Below, one piece after another: positions 48,401-60,400 of a DNA stretch of 64,000 bases. The notes beneath the pieces are model-generated. The model worked only from the letters and a program-made list of their open reading frames with translations. It did not search any database and had not been told where the DNA came from. Numbering within the stretch: position 1 is the stretch's first letter; every line of letters starts with the position of its first letter. Source of the DNA: Onchidella celtica (taxonomy: Eukaryota; Mollusca; Gastropoda; Systellommatophora; Onchidiidae); NCBI GenBank assembly GCA_963931925.1, contig OZ007572.1:22864730-22928729 (forward strand), in the 5' to 3' direction. The translations under genes and the position numbers were made by a program.

Positions 48401-51400
48401 TATCAACTCCACAGTTTTCTGTGTTTCTTTGGCCAAATCTGCATGAACCCTGTAAAAGTGACTCAACACATCAGAAAGATTAATATACAACAGGAAATAC
48501 AAAGCTATGAACACATAACTGATAACCAAATTAAATGAGAATTAGTTCCTTGAAAGTTGATTTAGATCTCTCTGTTATTATAAATGTTTTCCATACTTTC
48601 CGTAACATTTAAGGGAGTCAAATTTACAGTACAGATCTTTCTCACATATCAAGTTGTAAATGATGCAGCGATTCATTTAATTACAAAATGTATTATTACA
48701 TTTGGCAAGTCTCCACCAAAATATCAATCTAGCTTTCTCAAGTCAACATAAGTGCCTATTTAGTTATCCATGGCCTAGTTAGTTTTCACTTAAGAAGATG
48801 AATCAGACAATGGAGGAAGGAGAGCAAATACATCGAATGCCTTTTATATTCACAATCTGATGCTAGGTAAAGTGATAAATGAATTCACACAATGGACAAC
48901 AGTATAATTAATTTTAAAGCTTGAAAAAAGACATTTCAATGTGAAAATATACTCAGAAATTAATTAATAGTTAGTAAATGTCTCATTTTCTAACCCAAAT
49001 TATCATTCAGCATCCAGGTCCTGTTTTGCAATGCTTTACTAAGAAAAAGTGATGTGCTATTTCCTAAATTGTCTTACGTCTGAACACTGCTGCCGATATT
49101 CCCAAGGAACTCTTCCAGATCAGACCTGAGGACAATATCCTGTCCCATCTGAAAGCAAGCCCTCTGGGCATGCAGGTAACCCATTACTGGCTCCAAAAGG
49201 AAACATTTACGTTTATACTGAAGAGCATTTAACGATGAATAGTAGTGCAGAGCAGTCTGAAAAATTAAAATATCTCTCATCAATATGCCATCATTGTGGA
49301 ATATTTCTTTCCTACAAATGAGCTTGATTTTGGCTTGACAAATTTACATATTTTTGTACTGAAACACGTTATAACATTTCAGTTGTCAAAATTTAGCTTA
49401 CAGCAATCTAATACGAAAATTCAATCTTCAATACTATCACAGCCCATTTTAAAGTAAACTATGATATTTAGTTCAACCCAAGTCAAATAACATTTACTAT
49501 GGTGCTTGACAAACAGTCCTAGCCCCAGCATACACACAGAACTGATGTGGTAATAATGTACTCCTCTAAAGTGTGGCGCTGAATCATTGCAGAATGCTAT
49601 AAGTATGTTTTGACATAAAATACACACAGCTAAACTGAAAAACACTTGAATAATCACCCCACCCTAAAAAAGGCTACTAGGGTGTTAGATTAGATGCAGT
49701 AAATGTCTATACACCAAACTATGACAATGTCCAACATAAAAGTAATTATGAACCCAACATTTGGCGTCAACATTACAGCAGATTTGGAGTCTGAGCATGG
49801 ACTCATTATGACGTAAAGAAGAATTCTTACTTGATGAAATTTCTTCCTATTTGCATTGAGTTCTTCATTGATATCCATCCTGGATTTGTCATCTTTCTTC
49901 ATGGGCTGTTTCATATATTTTGCTAGACTCTGTTCGTGCTCTGAAATGAACAGAAAGAGCCTGATAAAAGTCACGATATAATAACTTGGTCAAATTTATA
50001 GAATTACCTAGAAAAATTTTGGTCAAATTAAATATACTTCAAGAATTGTGATCCTGACTTAAAACAAAGAACTAGTAATAATAGCAATAATTTGCGATAA
50101 CGTTTTAGTCCCTGATAGTTCACTAGAGGCTTTGAGAGCTATGAAGTGGAATCAGAGCAGTGGGCAAGTGAAGAAATCTCTTGACGACAAACTTGTGAAG
50201 TACTTAGCTGGCTTCGGCTTTCGTGCTACTGAATATGACAGTTCTGCTACATCTTCCATATCGAACTCTTGACAACAACAGTCACGAACACAGGTAAATG
50301 AAATATTGTGAAACGAAAAACAAAAGTAATAAGGGCGAGTATTCTCAAATAGTCAGGATTATCTTGACTACCTTTCAATTTCACTTCTCTTAACCTACAG
50401 GTTTTAATCTTGTTTTGAGATTTAAAAAGATTTCACTCCAGACTGAACTGTTATAAAAAAACATAAAAACAAATAAGAACCACTCACTGCAAATCAGTTT
50501 TAACTTACCGTTTGTTGCTACTTTAAACATGTCATGCATTGATGTAATCTCTGGAAAAGAAAACAATGATGTATTAACATTTGTATTTATTATTGAAATG
50601 AAAATAAAGACTGGTCATTTGTTGCTTTACTGAAAATCCTGAACGCTTTGTATAAATTAAAATAATTATTTATCATTTTGGACAGCAAACTATTATATCT
50701 TCATGGAAATGCTTTTGCTCAGTTGAAGCTTTGATAATTTCCATTATCTTATACTTGCAAAGAATGTCAACAGCAGTAAATGTTTACATTCATGTGCTAT
50801 TCTATTCCTCAGAATAAACTTTTTTTAAACCAACTCCTGCACAAATTAAATTAAATGGATATAGATATCAAATATTCAATTAACTGTGGACTGATTCAAT
50901 ATGAGCTGCAAATAATCTGCTAAATTCACATGTCCAATCAATAGCAGGATAGCAAACTGTATCTGTATCATATAACGGTGTTCAAAGAGAAAATTCATTG
51001 ATACATAACAGACCTTCAATATCTGCTTGCAAGAACTTCGTAAGAGGGTACATCATGGTTTCTGAAAACTGTTGGGCTAATACTTGATGGACTGAGCTGA
51101 TCTGTAAACAACAATTATGTTAAGTTTCAACATGGACATAAGAAAACTTTTTGGGAAAGACAAAGAATAGACACTCAGAATACTGTCTACATTGTAATTA
51201 TGTAAATGTCAAGATGAACATCTGAAAACCTTTCGCGAAAACAAATACCGAACACTCAGCGTGCTTTCTAATTAACAATTATGTAAAGTTTCCACATGGA
51301 CATCTGAAAACCTTTTATGAAAACAAAGAATGGACACTCAGTATACTACTAGCTGAACACATGAAAAGCCAGTTTCATGAATGAAAACTTAAGGTGTTAA

Positions 51401-54400
51401 AGCAACACAGAGCTCTGACATGCAAAATACATCCTTTCCATGACAGTAGAAACACAGAATGCCAAGCTGTACATTGCTCTTCTAACTTTCATGATAGTGA
51501 TGTGCATGAATCAAGGATTGCAATTCCGGAAGTGCTTTGCTAATAGTAATATCAATCTTGAAATCTAAGATTGGATTCGGGATGCAACCATGCAATCTTT
51601 TAAATCTTCAAAGTTCATACTCATCTAAAGACTAGCCCTCACACAATCATCCTCCTCTGGCTTAATTTCATAGTTGCTTTGAGTTCCAATGTTGGCCTAT
51701 AACTGGGCAAATACTGTGATCCTATTCATCTGATCAGAAAACAAACGTCTCATTTGGGCAGGAGAGTTTTATGAATGTCAAAAATCATTTGCAAAAAACG
51801 ACTTTGGCCCAGTCACAATCTGCCATACATGCAAGACTGCAACTTATGCTCTATTAGAACAAAAACAAAAATCCACTTACATCATCAAGATAGGTTGAGA
51901 ACTGTTTAAGTGTTGATGACAAAACACTGTCTTCAGGCTCCAGTGGAAATTTCTGTAAAAGGCAACAAGAAAACCAAAAACATCAAAATGAGATGAAATT
52001 TGGGGGACCTCCCTTGCAAAGAATTTCTAAGAATAGTGGGAAAGAGTGACATGTACAAAAGGGTGGTATTATATATATGTGTGTTATCTGGGCGCCACCC
52101 TGCCATTGCCAACTGGACTTTCTAAATCTTCACCAGTCACTTGTTTAAGTAGAACAAAATACATTTCCCATTTTTTCACTAAAAACAATTGATCAACCAA
52201 TGCCCCTGTTTCATATTCATCAATTTATCAAGCAGCCACAAAAACAATAAAAGCTGCCGACCAAACAATAAACTGACATAAGTTGGTTGGTGCAAAGTTT
52301 GAATACTCCACTATTATAACATAACATATCCAGTCAGTCAGTCAAACAAGAATCCGCTTCCCCAATATGCCTTTGCATCATTTTCAATTTCAAAAAACGA
52401 AAGAGAAAAATACAGCTTATCCAACTCAATCATACACAGATTTCAGTCTGCATACAGGACAGTGTGACAATTAATATTTTGGGCAGATCTTCCTAACAAT
52501 TTAGACCATACTGATTTGTGATGACAACAAAAAAAGTATTTCCATTACTGATTTAGACCAAACAAACAAACAAAAATAGATGACAATAGAGGTCATCAAA
52601 AGCTCATGCCAGGGCACTCACATATTAAAAAAAAAAAATCAATGTCTGCTGCCCTTCTCTTGTGTAATCGATTTGGTATTCTGTATCAAGCCTCCCACCT
52701 CCCTTACAGTTTTATTTTGCTTCCTTGCACCGAGTTTGACATTAAGCCATACAATGCATTTCTGGCACTGTAAACAAGCATTTTGTTTCCAAATACTCAC
52801 GAGCTGAGCTGTGTCTGGGCATACACATAGCTTGTTTAATTTGTTCTCTGACTTTCTCTGTTTCTCTGTAATTCATATTTCTTTATTAGATAAGGCACCG
52901 GCATTGCATGGAATAAACCTGTGCTCTCATCCTTCTCTAATAATGTACAGTCTTCCTTCAGATTTCATGCTTGCAAAGCTGAACACCTGTCAAATTATTG
53001 CCCATGAGCTGCTTATCAAAGGAAGCAAAAAGAAGATCAATGTATTTTACAGGCATGACAAAATTTTTAAACGACTGCATGAAACTTGAATAAAAACCAT
53101 AGGTCGATACACAGGAGATGCGTTACGTTTGTTGACACTTAAGAAAATTAATGTTAAAATTTTTCAAAGTTTCATTCAGGCTACAGTAGGCCTATTAGAC
53201 AAAAAAAATTGGTCAGGTCTGCACCACAATGAAATACCCCCAGCCACAATTTTTTTTCATCAGTAAGATTCATCTCCTTAAATTTCTATGTTTGCTTCAT
53301 GAGCTCTCTTTTCCACTTAATGTCAAAACTAATGGCACCCTGCAGTAAGACAGTTCAGGGCATAACTGAGAAACAATACCATTATCAATCATGAGAAAAA
53401 CACCCATGAACATGCACATCAATTTGTTTTCACAGCAAATTTTTCTGAACACCTTCCTCTACCTTTTGGCATCAATGATTAACATAGAGAAATGTCACTC
53501 TTTGAGCTTCAATTGTCATTTCAAAAAACTGAATAAATAAAGCTCCAGCTGTCACTTAAAAATTGGACAAATAAAGGCATGAGAAAACAAAAACAACTAT
53601 AAATAGAAAGAAACTGAACAAATTGTCCATTTATAAACCGAAATAACGACAAAGAAAAACAGAGAAAAAACAAAACAAAAATGGAGAAGGAAAAAAAAAA
53701 TTACAAAACATCCATGAAATATTCTCAGTCAGAACTGTAAATTCGCCACTGGCATTTCAAATTAAGCTCTCTGCTCAGACCCTCATTTTTTTATTTTTTT
53801 TTAATCCATCCACAAAAACTAGGTTAGACCCTCAGGTCTGCTGGTCCTGCCCCCCACACAACAATAATGAGGCACGTTTCGACCCTCAGCTTTTAGCCCA
53901 CAGCCAGGCAACGTCTGGCACCCAGTGCCAAATTACAGCCTACTGTCAACACCACTTTCAGGACGTGTCCACATCTCTCCTCACACTAAATCTACTGCTG
54001 TTATATTGCTTCCCAAATTACTTTCCTTCTGAATGTACTCTTCCCTATCCCTTCACTCTATTCAGTTATGACTCAATCCCTTTCAGTACTAATGTACAAT
54101 CTAATCCATTTCCTGCTAGTTCACTAATATATCTCTTCCTAAATTTAACCCTGCCTGCTCCTCTGTCAATCATGCTGCTTCTTCCTTACCCTCACCAATA
54201 CATAAATTCATTCCAATACATTGCCTCTGTTCTTCCTTTCATTTGGCTAGTGCTCATCCAATCTCTTATCTTCACATAAAAAGCACTCCTCTTCATCTCT
54301 TCTATTCACCAATCAGCAATCAACTTTGTTAATTGGTTTGTTTTGTTTGTTAATTTTTTTGGCTAATTTCCCTCTTCTTTAATATCATCCTGTCTCTCCT

Positions 54401-57400
54401 CCTATAAAACATACATATGTTTGTTGTTCTTGTTTTTCTGTTTCTATACAATCCTCAAAGGAAAGAATTTTAAAGACCTCTCAACTTCTAGTGTATGAAA
54501 ATAGAAGGCTATTCTTATAAGAATAAGCCTATAGAGTTATAACAATTTCTTTTATGAAATAATAAAAACATACAATTCTCCTACACTTTCAGATGTGCAC
54601 AAACAAGTCTTCACTGCTCATATTATCAGTGAAGGGGAAATTCTTTTGCGATTAAATCAAATGATCTTTAACACTAAATTCCAGCCTTGGTTTTATCAGT
54701 TATTTGTGTAAAATCTGATATTTCAGCTCACTTCTATACCTATGTATGCTCAAAGCCAAATGTTCATGTTTTTTCTGAAGTATTGATCAGCTGTGCAGCT
54801 TATCAATTTTGCTGCATTGATTTGCATGTATTTTTTTCATGACGCTGCAATGATATCATTACATAAATTGTTTGTTATTCTTTGATAAAAGAGCTAACGC
54901 TATTTCTAAAAGATATAAAGCAACCAATTTCAATATCTTTTTAGAAATGTTTCAGTTGTTGTTTATCGGTAATATTTTTTTTCTTTGCATACATGTTTTT
55001 ACATTATATCTGGGTTTTCTCTTTCTTGGCCTTTTTAATAAAATTAGGCCCAGCAGCCACCTATCACTACCACTGTGTCCTTTACTTTGTTTTCACTCAA
55101 AGGCATGGGGATTTTCATATTTATGTTCTTATCTTTCTTTTTTTTTTTCTTTCCCCTCAGCTTTTTAATTTCTCCCCTTTCTAATCTTCCATTTGAAGGT
55201 TGGCTTCTTAACTTCCGAAGACTAGACTGGTAATCTGGCCACAGTTATTGGGTCATACCATTGATCTGATGACCAATGAAAAAAAAAAATCAATATCCAA
55301 CCCATGCTGATACTGAGACAGAAGGAAAGAAGGTTAGAGTAAATGAAAGAAAGAGGTAAGTAAAAGGAAAAAAAAAAAAGGGGGAACCACTGGGTAGAGC
55401 AGACCAGACAGGGTGACTGTTCCTGTCACTGGCTCATTACAAAGGCCCTAAACATTAATCTTGGCTTCCTCTCTCTCCCTGTGGCTGGCAGGCACCAGAG
55501 GACAGGACAATGAACTGTGTGAAACTGGAGAGAGGTGTGATGTAATGGTGGTGCCTGGCAAAAATAATCAATGACGGGAGAGTGGGTCTTCAAAATTCTG
55601 CCCTGACTGGTGGACACTGATCAATGTTATGAGCCCCTGATGCTGTCTCTATCAGGCATGTCCCCTCAAGGTGGCACAAATTTAAAAAAGAAAAGAAAAG
55701 AAAAAAACCCTTATACAGTGAGTGGTGGTGGTGCCTGACTGGAAAAGAACAAAAAAATCCATGATGGAGGTGTAGACCTTCAAACTTCTACCCTGACTAG
55801 TGACACTAATCAATGTTGTGAGCCCCTGATGCTGTCTCCATCAGGCTTGTCCCTCCAAGTGGAACATATTTACAACAAAAAAAAAATCTTCTTTTACAAT
55901 GAGTACAAATAAACCAAGATGCCTCATGGGGACCCACAGCGCATCTTGTCCTTTCTGAAAGAGGCTAAGATCTACATGATTTTAAAACTTTTACACTAAC
56001 TCATCTATAAAACTCTTTTCAGATCCATACAAAACAACTTTTGAGAAATTTTACCAATGAGATAAAATTTATTAATAACTATTCAATTCCACTAGTGAAA
56101 TTTAAATTGATGAAGCTCTGAACACCAAACACAAATAAAGTAGGCCTACCCAAATAGACTGTGAAAGGCGCAAAGAGGCCATTATCGTGCCGATGCGCCA
56201 TAAAACCCAAACTCAAACTAAAAGTCAAGCCAAGATGCTTCACGTCACCCATAAACAACCAATCTTGTCTCTATCCAAAGACATACTGGTTTTGGTGAAG
56301 CCCATTCAGTGCTAACTGGCACAGCGACAGAACACTAATGCTCTCAGACTAATTAACTTTCCAGACCAATGGCCTCATTTAAATAATGACCCTGTTTGCA
56401 AGAACTTTCAGGGAGCCAGTAGACCTAACCAACAAATTATCCTATTGACTTCAAGCTGAGCCATTTATCTAATAAAAAAACAACTCTTTTCTTTCCTTTG
56501 GCTTTGTCTGCCTCTGTTGTGCATTACACAATGAACAAAAGATCGATATCACTAGCATTGATTGCATCAAAACCAGGATAGAAACAGATGTCGAGTTACA
56601 AACTAAAAACTGCTCCTTTGAGACATCATTGATTCTTTCAGCTCCAGCATCAACTACAGTGACAAAAAGCATGGCACTTTCTAGCTCTCTGTTACTGAAT
56701 TATCAATTTTTTTTTTTTTCTGCACGTTGCAGTTCAGTAAAATCAATTTGAATTTCTAAAAATCACCTTCGACCAAACACTGTGATCATATATACTATTT
56801 CAGGGAAGCCTGAGAGGTCTCTGACAGAAAAAAAAAAAAGAGATAATCTAAAACTGTACTATAACTTCGGCTAAATGGACAAAATGAAAAGTTTCACTGA
56901 TAATGCCTCCAGCTAGATTGTTCTACAGACTTATAAAGTTCACAAGAACATTGCTGTGGATTTTTTGAAACAGCAAACTATTTATCTCACTTAATCTGAG
57001 GTTACTACAGCAGTCAGAAAAATTATTGATTGTATGAAATTTATCTTCCACAAAATGTGGCAGCATTTTCCTTCATTGTTGCTGTTTTTTGTTTTGCTTT
57101 TTTAAGTTCATCAGCAGTGAACTGTCAGCATAGAATCACATATGATGGTGATATTATCACACGCCCAATAACCACCACTTCAGACAATGATCAAACTCAG
57201 TTCCTGCAATAAGACATCCTCAGTGCATATCTTATGTCACAATTGCGATACAATTTGTCAGAAATGTCACAATTTGGACACAATTTTGTCAGAAATGTCA
57301 CAATTTTGAACACATTTTTTGTCAAAAATGTCACTATTTGGATACAATTTTGACACCATCCAAAAAATAACATCATACACAGCCAGTTCCAAATTCTTTA

Positions 57401-60400
57401 GAATAAGTGAAGGCATAGTTTATCAATGTAAACAATATAAACAGTACATGAAAAACCCCACTCTACTAAACTTGGAGTAAATTAAATACATAATGATGTT
57501 TGAAAACACCATGCAATCACTCAAACATATCTGTGATTTAAATTTCGGTTATGATCTACAACATTTATATTGACATGTTTTACAAGCAAAAGATGCTTTT
57601 AAATGAAATCTGCTGCGGCCAACTGACACTGTAGAAAATATAGTTTGTAGGCAGCAGCTGACATACTAATTAAGGCCTGCGGTAGGCAACTTAATACTAT
57701 GCATGAATCTGTTGCAAGCAACTGAGGCATTTACCTTACATTAATATGCAGGCAACTGATACCTTTGGCATTTCTGTTCAGCTGTTCAAGAGACTTCTTT
57801 GTTATGACTTCCCAAGGACAATTTACACATACATAATTATGTTTCTCAAAATTCAGTGATTAATCAATACTGTCCGTGTTGTCCAGCAAAGTCTGTAGAT
57901 TTATTATAATTATTAAACAATTTCAGATACTTATAAGGTTCCTCAACTCCTTCACTGCACTGTGGATGAACATCGTATGTCCTAAAATTGCTTGTGTGAG
58001 TGCATTGTGGACATATGGTGTACGTCCTAAATATGATGGTGAGAGTGTGCCATGCAGCACACAGTAGGGAAAATATGTGGCAGCAAAGGGTTTAATACTG
58101 ATCTTTCATGTTATTACATTACATACTTTTTCAATTCATCACTCTTTTCAGTGATTTGGACACGTCCATTCTGCAAGATTTCTCACCTTTACTGGATACA
58201 TTTGCCACAAAGTATTTCAGAAGAAAGTTACTGGGGTCTGGTACTTACAAAAAACGATCATTATTGTCTTATTTAAAACTTAAAATTCTATACCTAAATA
58301 ACAAATCAAGCTAACTATTCACACAACAGTTTTTGTTTAATCAAGGCAAAGATAGTAGAGTGACAAGATGATTCATTCGCTTCTTCATGGTGAGGCTGCA
58401 GCGCCAACTAACTGCTAGGGTTGTGCTAGTCTATGGCCAATGGAGCAAACATGACAACAGTTTCTTATGTTTCTAGCCCTTGCATTTTACGTTTATTGTA
58501 AGTAAGGGCCTAGTACAAACTCTCCTAAACTTGAAATCATTCATAGGCCCGATAAAACCATGCAAACATTTTTTCTCAGTTCATCTCTGCTGTCAATGGC
58601 CTACTTGGAAATGGCCGCAGCAATTTATATAACTTTATAGGTATACGGATCGGAGACCGCAAAATAACATAAGACAGAATAGACTTTGAACAATAAAAAA
58701 ACGATCAAGCAAAATGAAAGTGATATCCAAGTACAATAGTAACAAGCACACATAAATTCATCATAAACTAGATCTTACAATGTAGTGAGCTTTTCAATCT
58801 GGTTGTAAGGAATACAAATCTTAATTCAGTGTTAGTGGTGTTATGACAATAAATTCGCAACAAAAATAAGGGTTAAGGATTTGTAGACCAGTATCATTCT
58901 ATGACAGTTTACATATGACATAGCTCTGCTTACAGGGGAAATCTCTAGGTCTGGACAATACAAAAACACAACCATTGTTGACACTGTTGGGAAGCGAAAG
59001 TAGGACAAGTCTGGCTTATTGTGTTTTGCATTTGTGCAGTTAATAGCGACACAGTGTTGGCTGTTTCCACTCCTCGCTTGTTTCTGCAAGGGAGTCGCCA
59101 TGTTGAACAGAAAGCGAAAGCACTATCGTTCGCCCAACTCAGTAGATGGCGCTGGTGGTGCGTGCAGATGGAATTTTGCTTTTGCTCAAGTGAACTGTTT
59201 TGTTAGTCTACCATCTTTGATTAAGGGATGACTTCAATCAATATCTTATGATTAATGTAACTGACCAGTTTCATTACGATTTCCAACGTAAATGATTATT
59301 TAGACAGTCATATGAAAGGTGATATAAATTGTTTTCTTCTCTGTGATCTTTCAAGTATGAAAACAAAAAATAATAATGACAGCAGGTGGTCACACTTATG
59401 TTGCAGCACCACAAAGCTTTTAAAAACCAGCAAATTTCAAAGCACCTAATGTTGAGATTTAAATTATTCACCTTCCACTTCTAGACCAATGTCCTCTTTC
59501 AATTCCTAATCCCCTGTGCAAATATAAACATTAAGAAAAAATAGTTTTATATGCGTGGTTAAATGTGCAGGGGCTTAAAGTTGTGTCTCAGGTCAAAGTA
59601 ATTCAAGGTTAAATTGATTTCCAATAATCACAGCAAGGCATGCCCATCTCCTAACCCGGGAAGTTATTTTTGAGCAATGAGCAAAGACATGTTACATAAA
59701 TTATTGTCATTGATTTTTTCTTAAGCTTGTACTGAACATCTGATGTTTCAGTCTCAATTTGAGCATTTTGAAAGTAGTACAAATTACATGAGCTGAGAGA
59801 AATTCAAGAGTAAATAATCATAATGCATTTGATCTCATAACACTTTTCCCAAAATATGTATGCATCATCAAAATCTATGACAACACTTAAGAAACAGGGA
59901 TAGCCAGAATGTCACTGGCAGATATAAAAGGAAGAATTCACTGCCATGCATTCTTAGCAAAACAATAAATTCAATTATTACATCCAGTTCCTATGGTCAA
60001 TTTCATCAAATTATCTCAACAGTTAAGAGGAAACAAGAAAGGACTGGGACACTTAGTAGTCTCAACATCTAGTAACTCAATGAACGTCGACTAACTGGGC
60101 AGTCTGCATCTCTTCACCAGAATTTTTCACTTTTTCAGAGTCATTCACGTTATAATGCAAGTTAACAGAGATTGCAGCTTTTTATCCTGACCAGTGCAAA
60201 GAAGACATATCATATCAATAAATAATACAACTTCTCCATCTCTATAAGGCACAAATCCGTTGAGCCAAAACTTGGCAAATCCTTTCATATCAAATAACAT
60301 TTTTGCCAATTCAAATCTATTAAATCTTCCTTCCTGAAGTGCAATTTTCTGATTATGAAAGAGCTACATTCCAGAACAGGACTAACAGAAAAAGAAATCT

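Noticed and set aside
53965-54279. 104-codon + strand frame rich in Leu/Ser/Pro
   Set aside because: Composition follows CT-rich sequence; no domain and no splice support.
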